Shown piece after piece: positions 16,121 through 23,498 of a stretch of 64,000 nt of DNA. Origin of the DNA: Bradyrhizobium japonicum USDA 6 (GTDB taxonomy: Bacteria > Pseudomonadota > Alphaproteobacteria > Rhizobiales > Xanthobacteraceae); contig NC_017249.1 in assembly GCF_000284375.1 (NCBI RefSeq), forward strand, positions 5,248,001 to 5,312,000, given 5' to 3'. The position numbers and the translations under genes are program-made. Numbering within the stretch: the stretch's first letter is position 1; every line of letters begins with the position of its first letter. Below the pieces are notes generated by a model. It ran no database searches, was not told the origin of the DNA, and saw only the letters and a list, made by a program, of their open reading frames with translations.

Positions 16121-16510
16121 TCACGGACACTCAGGGAGGGAAAGGAGATTGTCCGGTTGAATTCCGTCAACTGTTGTCTTGATGTACTTGTTTCGGCCAT
16201 CGGTGGCGACGATGACCTCGACAGTGACGCCTGATTCTTCGACGTAGTACTCCCACTCGCGGCTTTCGAGGTCTCGGATAGTCTTCTTAACGGATAGCTT
16301 CCATCGCGTTCCGTCTGAATTTACCCCGCCGACATTTTTGATTCTCTCGTGTGCGCTTCGCCTGTCAGTCTTGTTTATGCAACGAATGCGCACGCGTTTG
16401 GTCATGCGGGTGTCTCCCATCTGTGCAAGCTGTTGGACCAGCTTAGAGACTGGTCGAGGAGGAGGGACCTGCCGATTCTGGTAGGTGCCCCGGTTACTTG
16501 TCTGCGCCAT
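16121..16510 (-). CDS. DUF3892 domain protein
   Basis: Minus-strand gene with a complete DUF3892 domain: VRIRCINKTDRRSAHERIKNVGG, then TRWKLSVKKTIRDLE, and the family ending KYIKTTVDGIQPDNLLSLPECP. The function of the family is unknown. Two starts are plausible: ATG 16510 (AAGGGG upstream; Gln/Pro-rich 35-residue extension) and ATG 16405 (GGGAG upstream; domain only). It is antisense to the main gene direction, like the broken DUF3892 copy at 12730-12995, suggesting separately expressed cargo. Confidence 0.8.
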   Translation of the reverse strand: MAQTSNRGTYQNRQVPPPRPVSKLVQQLAQMGDTRMTKRVRIRCINKTDRRSAHERIKNVGGVNSDGTRWKLSVKKTIRDLESREWEYYVEESGVTVEVIVATDGRNKYIKTTVDGIQPDNLLSLPECP

Positions 16511-16550
16511 TATCTGGGCCCCTTGAGAATGTGACCCTCTCAGGGGCAAG

Positions 16551-16588
16551 GGTGGCCAGCCTCAGTCTTCGAGGACGGGCTGGCCACC
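16551..16588. repeat. Inverted repeat upstream of the DUF3892 gene
   Basis: Perfect 11-bp arms GGTGGCCAGCC and GGCTGGCCACC with a 16-base spacer. A second imperfect hairpin lies at about 16518-16546, in the leader of the minus-strand DUF3892 gene. Both may be a terminator or operator between this gene and the divergent gene at 16634. Confidence 0.4.
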
Positions 16589-16633
16589 ATCGCTTGCGAC
16601 GCAATCTTACAGGGTAGGCTACAGGCCAACGGA

Positions 16634-16867
16634 ATGCACACATTCGAGCGGGACATCACCTCACTGCGGTCGCAAGCGCTTGCGGTGCTTGCAGCCAATC
16701 AGGCCCGCGCGGCCGATCAGTCTTTGAGCCAAGCAGATCGCCAAGACGCGACGTTTAGTGCCGAGGAGGCTCGGGCAGCGCTAGGCATACTCGACAGCTT
16801 GAAACCCAACATCGGGCCGGAAGAGGCACGGAAGATCGCTGCACGCATACGAACGCTTCTAGAGTGA
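16634..16867 (+). CDS. Hypothetical helical protein (77 aa)
   Basis: Starts MHTFERDITSLRSQALAVLAANQARAADQ and ends KPNIGPEEARKIAARIRTLLE; alanine-rich and helical throughout. No family recognised. It is divergent from the DUF3892 gene, with hairpin-forming sequence between the two. Supported by consistent amino-acid composition and lack of a competing frame. Confidence 0.5.
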   Translation: MHTFERDITSLRSQALAVLAANQARAADQSLSQADRQDATFSAEEARAALGILDSLKPNIGPEEARKIAARIRTLLE

Positions 16868-17525
16868 TGACGGGATGGTTGCTGGCAGCGGCTATTGCGC
16901 GACGCCGATTGGAGCCCGAGAGAAAGCAGATTATCGAGCGCGCGGCGAAGGGCGAGCGCTCGGGATATCGGCCAACTGGCATTGAGAATGTGACCACACC
17001 AACGTTCTCGCCAACCGCAAAGCCCAAGGGAGGTCGGTTGAACAAGCAAACGCAAATTCTGCGTTTGCTACCGCAACGGCAAAGTCGAGTGCCGCATGAC
17101 CCCCGATACATCCCCCATCGGTTGCCCCACACCTTGGCCGCCGCAATCGGTGAGTTGGCGACAGCGGAACCGCTAGTCTTGTCACTGGTAATCGTTAGCG
17201 TCGTGCCGCTAGGACGTGTGAGTGCCAACCGGTTCGGGTGGGATGCCCGTGAGACTTTCGCCAGCGCGGCGCGCCCGCGCTGTCACTGAGACTGACGACC
17301 GTCACGCGCGACGGTGTGGCGCAACGCGCGGTTCACCGCTGCTGGCCGGAGGACCGGGCGGGGAAGCCAATTAGGCCACGGGGAGAGGCGAGGAGGAGGG
17401 CGGCGTGAGGTGGATGACGCGAGCCCGTGTGCTAGCGCCGCTGACGCCTGGACCCTGTCGTTTTTGACAGTGTGGTCCATCCCGAGGTCGGCGCATGATC
17501 GCGGCTAGAAGACGAGGGCCATGCC
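16868..17525. other. Decayed region with a tail-fibre gene fragment
   Basis: About 660 bp without an intact gene. On the minus strand near 17140-17228 the frame reads SGTTLTITSDKTSGSAVANS, close to SGTTLTITSDKTNGTG in the tail-fibre gene (14265-14310), and the DNA is also similar. This looks like the remains of a second tail-fibre gene in the opposite orientation. The rest shows nothing recognisable. Confidence 0.45.
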
Positions 17526-17759
17526 ATGCAACATTACTACTTCCCGATTCTCCACAAGGGCGAGACACAGGCGGACGAGGTTGGAGAGCTATTTGGCTCT
17601 GCTGAGCTAGCGGTCCAATACGGCGCCCGTGTCGCTCGGGATATCGCCAGCGATCCCGAATATGACCCTGGTGCGGGCACGATCGTGATCGTGGTTGACG
17701 ACTCCGGTGCAGAGATCGAGCGACATGGGGAGGGTAGCGTGGGCGCGGCTGTCCAGTAG
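17526..17759 (+). CDS. DUF6894-like small protein (77 aa)
   Basis: Pattern of the short DUF6894-type proteins common in Bradyrhizobium: MQHYYFPILHKGET at the start, then a helix with LAVQYGARVARDIASD and a strand TIVIVVDDSGAEI. The order beta-acidic loop-helix-beta hairpin fits. Function is unknown. It may be cargo carried on the element. The start ATG 17526 gives the family's usual first residues. Confidence 0.65.
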   Translation: MQHYYFPILHKGETQADEVGELFGSAELAVQYGARVARDIASDPEYDPGAGTIVIVVDDSGAEIERHGEGSVGAAVQ

Positions 17760-17995
17760 GAGGGGCGTCGAGCGTTCTGGCAAGGACGCCAAGCCGGGGT
17801 GGGGCTGGCTTATGGCGCCGCCAAGGCAAGCTGGGGCGGATTGTCGAGGTTCGGGCTTGGTGCCGATGCTCCGGGCGGCTGGTCTATCGGTGACGAGCGT
17901 GTCGGACCTCTCGTCCGCGGTGAGAAATCTATAGCTTTCACGGCAGTATTTGCTAGCCTCGAATAGCCAGAACTTGCCGATTAGGGGTACCGAAC

Positions 17996-18684
17996 GTGGC
18001 TGTACGCGAGTTTGAAATAAGTGCTTACTCGGTCGTTTTGCTCGGCAACTTCAATCCGGTTATTTTCACGCCTAATTGGTTTGAGAAGTGGGGCTGCTCA
18101 CGGAAGATGAAGCTGCCAATGCCGAGGTCAGCGTCATACACCCCGACATAACTCGTTTCGCTGCTGGCGGCCTCACAGTCCAAGTCGAATTGAATCGGTT
18201 TTCAGCTTCAGGCACGCAGTCCGCGATTAAAATCAAGGACTTTGTTCTCAAGACGTTCCGTGATTACTTAAGCCATACGCCCATCCGCAGCATCGGGATC
18301 AATCGGGAAGTGCATTATAGGTTGCCCAATGTTGGCGCGAGAGTGAAGCTTGGTCGCTCTCTGGCGCCCCTTGCACCTTGGGGTGAATTTGGCCGTGAGA
18401 TGGAGGAGAAGCCCGGCAAGGAGGTAGGCGGTTTGCTTTCGATAACAATGCACAGGCAAAAGGAGGGGACCGAAATTAAAGGGCATGTGCAAGCCACGGT
18501 TCAACCTTCTGCGATCATCCCGCGTAATGTCGGCGTGTTTTTCCAGATTAACGATCACTCTGAGGCGCTCGACGAGAGCAATTCATCCGAGGTCATCCTA
18601 GACTTGCTGGACTCTTCGTTCGAAGAGTCCATCAAGCAAAGCGAGAAGATTATCGATCAGGTTTTGATTGGGATTGAAGCATAA
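17996..18684 (+). pseudogene. TIGR04255-like protein, first gene of a three-gene unit, frameshifted
   Basis: GTG 17996 with AGGGG eight bases upstream opens VAVREFEISAYSVVLLGNFNPVIFTPNWFEKWG; the frame then goes wrong at about 18090-18094. The continuation is in the next frame from GTG 18088: GLLTEDEAANAEVSVIHPDITRF, HTPIRSIGINREVHYRL, VFFQINDHSEA. Together they make about 230 residues in the style of TIGR04255 proteins (HTPI.ALGIN, INDH motifs). One missing base near GTGGGGCTG explains the break, so it may be a recent mutation or an error. A 198-residue product from GTG 18088 remains possible. Its TAA overlaps the next ATG. Confidence 0.65.
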
Positions 18685-19265
18685 TGCCATCCACAGCAAC
18701 AGCTACTTATGATTCGGATGAAGCGTATATTGATCAGTCGACGATGTTCAAAGAAGGTACGGTCCAGCGGCATCGATCGGCGTTACATAGTCGGCTTATA
18801 CAACACGCGGCCAAAGAGAGCTTGAGCGCTTTCACAGATCGACGGCGGCGCACGATTGCTTCTGAACTCGATGAGCCCGACGATTCGTCGGCAGTGGTGA
18901 TCGCGCCCGATAAGCAGCCTAAATCAAGGGTCGCCAGTTTCACCGCGTTGCAGGAGTGGGACGGATACGTTTTGTCTGTTGGTGCGAAAACATTCGTTGC
19001 GCGCATCACGGACATTACCGAGGATGGTCCTCCGGACGACGGCGAGGTGGAATTGCCTTTGCTCGAACTATCAGAGTCCGTGGCCCAGAAGCTCAAAGAG
19101 GGTGATCTTTTTCGGTGGTCAATTGGATACGAGCGAACTTTGGACGGACAAAAGACCAAGGTTTCACGGATTGTAATGCGCTTGCTGCCCCGCTGGCAAA
19201 AATCTTCGTTAGAGCAAGCTGATCGTCGAGCGTCAGAGTTAGTTGAGCGCATCAACTGGCGATGA
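18684..19265 (+). CDS. Unknown protein, middle gene of the three-gene unit (193 aa)
   Basis: Starts at ATG 18684, which shares a base with the previous stop (TAATG), and ends with ATGA overlapping the next gene. The first 70 residues are polar and probably disordered or helical; from about residue 88 a beta-rich part (LQEWDGYVLSVGAKTFVARITDI...GEVELPLLELSESVAQKLKEGDLFRWSIGY) looks like a small barrel, perhaps OB-like. No family recognised. Tight coupling on both sides means it acts with the TIGR04255-like and metallo-hydrolase partners. Confidence 0.75.
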   Translation: MPSTATATYDSDEAYIDQSTMFKEGTVQRHRSALHSRLIQHAAKESLSAFTDRRRRTIASELDEPDDSSAVVIAPDKQPKSRVASFTALQEWDGYVLSVGAKTFVARITDITEDGPPDDGEVELPLLELSESVAQKLKEGDLFRWSIGYERTLDGQKTKVSRIVMRLLPRWQKSSLEQADRRASELVERINWR

Positions 19266-20362
19266 CGGCGCCCGCTGAAGATCAGATAGAGGTCTCTCTC
19301 TTCGGACCCGGATACGGGGAATGCTGCCTTGTTCACATTGGAGGCGGCAAGTGGATTGTTATCGACTCTTGCGTTGAACCTCGGAGTCAAAAGCCGGCTG
19401 CGCTTGAGTATCTTGAACGGATAGGTGTCGATGCTGCCACGTCGGTAGAAATGATCGTGGCGACTCATTGGCATGACGATCATGTGCGTGGGATTTCAAC
19501 GCTGCTAAGGGCATGCCCCAAAGCGTCGTTTGTGTTGTCAAATGCTATGTCATCAAAGGAATTCATTTCGATGGCATTGGCTCGCAACACAATTAAGTCG
19601 ACAAAAGTTTCAACTGGCTCTGGCGAAATCTCCGCTGTCTTTGATCAGCTAGGTTCTTCTCGTAGGACAGCTACACGAGCGATCGCGGATCGGACGCTTA
19701 TGACCGTTCGTAACTCTTCTCTAAGACACGGTTACGACTGCGTTGTGACATCATTGTCGCCTTCCGACAGGCAGACACAGACATTTATGGATGATCTTGC
19801 GTTGCTTATGCCTGATCCAAACAGCTCGGAGAGGCGTTGTGTATCGAGAGGTCCAAATCACCTTGCTGTCGCACTTTGGGTCTCCTTGGGCCCCGTAGAC
19901 ATTCTGCTTGGAGCCGATCTGGAAGAGACCCAAGACCCCGATACTGGCTGGTCAGTTATCGTAAACTCGACCAATCGGCCAAAGGGACAAGCTACCGTTT
20001 TTAAAATTCCGCATCATGGTTCGCAGAACGGACACTGCGTTGGCGTGTGGCAAAGCATGCTGGCGCCCCATCCGATTTCTATTTTAACTCCCTACAATCG
20101 CGGTGATGTCGGCCTCCCCACCGAAGATGACGTGAAGCGAATTGTGCCTCTATCAAGTTCCGCATTTTCTACTGCCGAAAATCGGAAGTTGCGGACTCAT
20201 TCGAAACTCGATCCCGTCGCGTTTCGAATGTTAAAGCAAAACGGTATTCAGATTACGAACGCCGAACCAAGAATGGGGCACATCTGTCTTCGCAATGGTG
20301 GGAGCGCAGATTTTAGCACTTGGACGCCGTCATTGAGCGGCACTGCGCATCGGCTTTCTTGA
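19262..20362 (+). CDS. ComEC/Rec2-like MBL-fold metallo-hydrolase
   Basis: 366 residues with a stand-alone metallo-beta-lactamase domain of the ComEC type: GPGYGECCLVHIGGGKWIVIDS (residues 15-40), the metal site THWHDDHVRG (about 69-78), VALWVSLGPVDILLGADLEE (about 205-225) and FKIPHHGSQNGH (about 247-258). No membrane segments are present, so it is a cytosolic hydrolase or nuclease. Such enzymes occur in several defence-type gene sets. It closes the overlapping three-gene unit near the right end of the element, the usual place for cargo in phage satellites. Confidence 0.85.
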   Translation: MTAPAEDQIEVSLFGPGYGECCLVHIGGGKWIVIDSCVEPRSQKPAALEYLERIGVDAATSVEMIVATHWHDDHVRGISTLLRACPKASFVLSNAMSSKEFISMALARNTIKSTKVSTGSGEISAVFDQLGSSRRTATRAIADRTLMTVRNSSLRHGYDCVVTSLSPSDRQTQTFMDDLALLMPDPNSSERRCVSRGPNHLAVALWVSLGPVDILLGADLEETQDPDTGWSVIVNSTNRPKGQATVFKIPHHGSQNGHCVGVWQSMLAPHPISILTPYNRGDVGLPTEDDVKRIVPLSSSAFSTAENRKLRTHSKLDPVAFRMLKQNGIQITNAEPRMGHICLRNGGSADFSTWTPSLSGTAHRLS

Positions 20363-20468
20363 AGATGTGTCTCCCGCGCTCATCGCGGAGCGCAGGGAGG
20401 GGGCGTCAACGCTGGGCCAATCTCACGGCCCGCCCAACCAGGGAGGCGGGGCGGAGCACTGCCGGTGC

Positions 20469-20834
20469 TTAGTTTTTAGCCCTGGCTGTCAGCTCATTCT
20501 TGAGGGCTATTGCAGCCTGCGCGATTCGGTTTAATGGGTTTTGTGCGCAGTAGTTGTCCATCCAGGCGTAGTAGGCCACGCTTTGCGGTTTTGGAGCAAT
20601 AAATTCAACGTCGCTCCCCATGTTGAATCCAGACAGAAAGCCGTCCAGCCAAGCCTCTAGCTGAGCAGTGGCCGACTTGTCGCCGGTCACTCGATATTTC
20701 TGCCATTCGCCGCATGTCAGCATGCCGGCGCCATACGCTATTCTATTTCCATCAGCTGCCTGCGCCGAATGTGGTGACGCTAGGAGAACTGCTAGCAGGA
20801 CGAGCGCGGACTTCGCTCCTAACCTCTCGGGCAT
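20469..20834 (-). CDS. Secreted protein of unknown function (121 aa)
   Basis: A signal peptide (KSALVLLAVLLASPHSAQA) is followed by a mature domain with GMLTCGEWQKYR, WLDGFLSGFN and AWMDNYCAQNPLNRIAQAA. Two cysteines in these conserved-looking positions probably form a disulfide. The pattern recurs in short periplasmic proteins of alphaproteobacteria (Rap1a/HdeA-like in size), function unknown. It lies directly next to a ribbon-helix-helix gene on the same strand with no gap. Confidence 0.7.
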   Translation of the reverse strand: MPERLGAKSALVLLAVLLASPHSAQAADGNRIAYGAGMLTCGEWQKYRVTGDKSATAQLEAWLDGFLSGFNMGSDVEFIAPKPQSVAYYAWMDNYCAQNPLNRIAQAAIALKNELTARAKN

Positions 20835-21035
20835 CTATTTCACCTTCGACTTCAGCGCTTGCTCCACCAGCCTGCGGATAGCCTCTGGCCTGGTCATCAC
20901 GTCACCCTGTTTGGCGATCCACGCATCCAGTTTAGCAAGCGGATCATCGAGCAAGCGCACACCAACGAGCGTGCCCTTGCCGGTGGTCACCGGGCGACCG
21001 CGCCTTTTTGTGTTAACCCTAATTGACTTATCCAT
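20835..21035 (-). CDS. Ribbon-helix-helix protein (66 aa)
   Basis: Basic start (RVNTKRRGRPVTTGKG) then the ribbon-helix-helix pattern TLVGVRLLDDPLAKLDAWIAKQ...MTRPEAIRRLVEQALKSK, as in CopG/Arc-type repressors. Its stop abuts the start of the secreted-protein gene, so the two are one minus-strand transcript. It probably regulates the promoter region it shares with the divergent gene at 21123. Confidence 0.8.
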   Translation of the reverse strand: MDKSIRVNTKRRGRPVTTGKGTLVGVRLLDDPLAKLDAWIAKQGDVMTRPEAIRRLVEQALKSKVK

Positions 21036-21122
21036 TCTTTAGTGATAACACAAAATCAGGCCGGGCGAAAGCGCCAACTCTCGCACCGGCCCTAACCCCA
21101 GCGCGAAAGGACCTTCTGCGCC

Positions 21123-21398
21123 ATGGCTACCCACGAAACTACCACCATTTCCCGGCTGGTCTCTACACACCGCGACATTACGGAACTGGCGCGCGCACCG
21201 ATGCCCCTGGACGCCCTGCTTGATGTGGCCTCTGGAATCCAGAGGGAGGTTGTCGGCACGCCATCGGCTGATTGGGCTGAGTTCGGTGCGAAGGCCTGCC
21301 TCCTGATCAATGAGCTGACCACAGACCCGACCACCGGTTGGCTGGATGCGATCCGCGAAAGTCTGCGCGCCGACGTCGACCGGTTGGCCGCGATCTGA
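21123..21398 (+). CDS. Hypothetical protein (91 aa)
   Basis: Divergent from the ribbon-helix-helix gene. The protein is helical, with MATHETTTISRLVSTHRDITELARAPMPLDALLD at the start and AKACLLINELTTDPTTGWLDAIRESL later. No family recognised. A clear terminator follows 38 bp downstream, which supports expression. It is the last gene before the right attachment site. Confidence 0.6.
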   Translation: MATHETTTISRLVSTHRDITELARAPMPLDALLDVASGIQREVVGTPSADWAEFGAKACLLINELTTDPTTGWLDAIRESLRADVDRLAAI

Positions 21399-21436
21399 GA
21401 GAGTCGGTCGCGCTCTAATCGCGCGAGCCAAGCGCG

Positions 21437-21470
21437 AGCCCGCTCCAGCGCAAGTTGGGGCGGGCTTTCA
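21437..21470 (+). terminator. Probable terminator at right end of the element
   Basis: AGCCCGC (21437-21443) and GCGGGCT (21460-21466) form a 7-bp stem followed by a TTTC run. It follows the 91-residue gene and would stop rightward transcription before the att region and the tRNA. Confidence 0.6.
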
Positions 21471-21491
21471 CTGTTCTAGGCGCGGGGTTGT

Positions 21492-21510
21492 TTAGGAATT
21501 AGATTAGGAA
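21492..21510 (+). repeat. Probable integrase arm-type repeat, right copy
   Basis: TTAGGAATTAGATTAGGAA matches 17 of 19 bases with 3807-3825 in the same orientation and lies 55 bp from the right att core. See the left copy for the reading as arm-type sites. Confidence 0.5.
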
Positions 21511-21565
21511 TTGACTGTCGGATATTCATATTTCTCTAGTAATATCAATTAGATATATATAATTT

Positions 21566-21580
21566 CTGGCGGAAGGGGTG
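21566..21580 (+). repeat. Right attachment core within tRNA-Ser 3' end
   Basis: CTGGCGGAAGGGGTG, identical to 3673-3687. It covers the encoded CCA and the 3' acceptor strand, so integration keeps the tRNA intact. Confidence 0.75.
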
Positions 21581-21656
21581 GGATTCGAACCCACGGTACC
21601 CTTGCGGGCACGCCGGTTTTCAAGACCGGTGCCTTAAACCACTCGGCCACCCTTCC
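21567..21656 (-). tRNA. tRNA-Ser (UGA)
   Basis: On the minus strand the 90-nt sequence runs from GGAAGGGTGGCCGAGTGG to the encoded CCA. The acceptor stem GGAAGGG pairs with CCCTTCC. The anticodon loop is CTTGAAA with anticodon TGA between the ACCGG/CCGG arms. A long variable arm (GTGCCCGCAAGGGTAC) marks class II serine tRNA, and GGTTCGAATCC is the T loop. The 3' end is the integration site of the element to its left. A second partial copy of its 5' half lies at 23009-23047. Confidence 0.95.
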
Positions 21657-21859
21657 GGATCAACAGGATCAGGCACTTAGCCTAGCGGACGACCGAACGC
21701 AACGCGAACTTGGACCCAGCCCGGACCCAAAGAGCTCAGGATCCAAGAAAACCGGTAGCGAAGGCCGACAAGGTCGAGTTCAGCGCCTCGTCCGTCTGCT
21801 TCGCGCGCTTGCGCTTCGCGTAGTTTCGCAAGGGCACCGCCGGGTCCGCCGACGAGCCG

Positions 21860-22132
21860 TTAGTTCGTTAGTCGAGCGCGCGCCTGTTTGACATTGCGAG
21901 AGACGACACGATCGTAGGCCGATAAAGCGGCATCGGTCGCCAGCTCAACCATTTCTCGATAAGCGGCGTCGTTCGTTTGAGTGAAGCTTTCGTGGATTGC
22001 TCCGGCAAGCTGCTCGTCTGATACGGCGCCCCCCGGGGCCGCTCGTCCGGTGAGTCGGCTATACAGATTCAAGCGATACACGTCGGCAGCGATTTGCCAG
22101 GCCCAATCCTCCAGTCCCAGTTGTTCAACCAC
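21860..22132 (-). CDS. Hypothetical protein (90 aa)
   Basis: A minus-strand helical protein (MVEQLGLEDWAWQIAADVYRLNLYSRLTG ... YREMVELATDAALSAYDRVVSRNVK). Acid/base-balanced composition supports coding, but no family is recognised. It lies between the intact tRNA-Ser and the displaced 5' half, so it may be what is left of an older integrated element. Confidence 0.5.
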   Translation of the reverse strand: MVEQLGLEDWAWQIAADVYRLNLYSRLTGRAAPGGAVSDEQLAGAIHESFTQTNDAAYREMVELATDAALSAYDRVVSRNVKQARARLTN

Positions 22133-22632
22133 CCAGCCGACCCCTTGCTCTATTCGCAGAAAAATTGGGGTAGTCGACGCTGGGCATAGAAAAACTAACT
22201 CAGGTTAGAAAAAATCTGCCTTACAAATTCAGGTGGAAGCCGCCGCTCAAGGCGCTAAAGACCGGGCCCGCCGGTTCACGCCGCGCCAGGTGCTCTATGC
22301 ATTGTCCCGGCGGCGGTGTTCATTTCCAGCCCCGAGATGGGAACTAACAAAAAACCTCGGATACAGATTTTGCGTGCGAAACTTGGCAAGGTTTCAGGCC
22401 CTGTCAGTGCACGCTGGCGGGCCTAGCACTCCCGGGAAGCCCACCAGCGGGTGATGAGGCATGGCCGGCTGTCCCACTAGTTTCAAAATAGAACGCTGCC
22501 GGGCTCGAAATACATGTCCCGGCAGCGCCTCATTCTCAAACTGAGCACTGAAATCCCAGTTAGCGCTAATTTTGCAATGGGCGTGCCACAGGTTTGTGAC
22601 TGCGCCCGCCGGCTCACGCTGGCGGGAATTCG
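22133..22632. other. Intergenic stretch without recognised genes
   Basis: About 500 bp with only short, inconsistent frames. It contains phrases such as GCCGGTTCACGCCGCGCC and GCCGGCTCACGCTGGCG, but I could not make out a repeat family. No function is assigned. Confidence 0.4.
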
Positions 22633-22923
22633 CTAGTTGGGGGTGCTGCCGCTCTTGGCCTTGGACGAATGTTTCACTACCGGTTTGGCCGGCGTGGCCG
22701 GCTTCTTCGCTTCGTCGCCGCGGGCAGCTCCCCACGGATCGACTGCCTTCTGGTTGGGAACATTGCCGAGGGAGCGTTGATAGGCGCGCTCGGCCCGAAT
22801 GTCGTTCGCCTTCTCGGCCTCCGTCTTGGCCTTGGACTCTTCGCCGTACATTGGAACATGGTCCTCAGCCCATGCGCTCTGTGCGATCAGGGCGAACATG
22901 ACAGCGACGGCGATTTTGCGCAT
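22633..22923 (-). CDS. Small secreted protein (96 aa)
   Basis: ATG 22923 is preceded by GGGAG and opens a signal peptide MRKIAVAVMFALIAQSAWA, cleaved before EDHVPMYG. The mature part is Lys/Ala/Glu-rich with ANDIRAERAYQRSLGNVPNQKAVDPWGAAR and a Pro/Lys tail. This style is frequent in Bradyrhizobium exported proteins of unknown role. A longer frame to 22977 exists but lacks the clean signal sequence start. Confidence 0.75.
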   Translation of the reverse strand: MRKIAVAVMFALIAQSAWAEDHVPMYGEESKAKTEAEKANDIRAERAYQRSLGNVPNQKAVDPWGAARGDEAKKPATPAKPVVKHSSKAKSGSTPN

Positions 22924-23008
22924 CGAGAAACTCCCGGTTCTGCAACTAGCATAACATCGCGCCGATTGCGGCATCAATGCATCGGAGTGGACGAAGCCGC
23001 TCGCCTTC

Positions 23009-23047
23009 CAAGACCGGTGCCTTAAACCACTCGGCCACGCTTCCGGA
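23009..23047 (-). repeat. Displaced 5' half of tRNA-Ser
   Basis: 38 of 39 bases match the first half of the tRNA-Ser gene at 21567-21656, on the same strand: from the 5' end (with two upstream bases) to the anticodon, where identity stops. The single difference is in the acceptor stem. It is not a functional tRNA. Identity ending exactly in the anticodon loop is what tyrosine-recombinase integration there would leave. Confidence 0.7.
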
Positions 23048-23498
23048 CAGAGAAGGGTTGTCGCTTAACGCAGTCGACCGCGCAAGGCAACGCGAAGTTC
23101 GCGCTTGCGGGGGAAAACCAAGTCCGATGGGGAAACAGGCCGGGAAGGGCGAAGCTCGGCTTCGTCGAACAGTCGTTCGGCGCGGATTCGCTCACGGTGT
23201 GGCTCGGCGTCGTCCCACGACGACTTGCACGCTGCGCTCAATCGCGCAGCGTTTGATGACCGGACACGTCCGATGGCCGGCGCTGAGCTTGAGCAACGCA
23301 CTCGTGCTCGCATCCGCCTCATCCGCACGACGCATGGCCAGATCTGTCGATTTGATAAAGGTTGTATGAAATAGATCACGCAACCCGGAAAAATATTCGC
23401 GCGTGCTTCGACGTTGAGGGTGCGTGTCTAGGTGACATCACCCAAAAGTTGTGCTTAGTCTCCGGCCGCCTTCTTCGTCTTGCCGTCCGGGGGCTGGA
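23048..23498. other. Intergenic stretch upstream of the tyrosinase operon
   Basis: About 450 bp. Minus-strand frames up to 104 codons exist but look like random translation (Arg/Ser-rich, no pattern). The region presumably holds the promoter of the oxidase operon; I cannot name a -35/-10 pair with confidence. Confidence 0.4.

Larger units (their letters stand above)
3673..21580. mobile_element. Integrated satellite-like element (PICI-like) at tRNA-Ser, 17.9 kb
   Basis: Boundaries are two exact 15-bp copies of CTGGCGGAAGGGGTG at 3673-3687 and 21566-21580; the right copy is the 3' end of a tRNA-Ser gene. Inside are, in order, a P4-type integrase, an AlpA-like regulator, a DUF3102-like protein, a RepA-like ATPase, a GGTGCA motif cluster, a primase-polymerase, unknown genes, an HK97-type head protease, HNH nuclease, terminase small subunit, tail-fibre-like protein, cold-shock protein and cargo. 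No large terminase, portal, capsid or lysis gene was found. This gene set matches phage-inducible islands in plan; a decayed prophage is the main alternative. Directly seen: repeats and genes. Inferred: satellite lifestyle. Confidence 0.75.

Noticed and set aside
23065..23383. Minus-strand frames of 63-104 codons before the tyrosinase gene
   Set aside because: Arg/Ser-rich composition, overlapping each other in different frames, no ribosome site or family.
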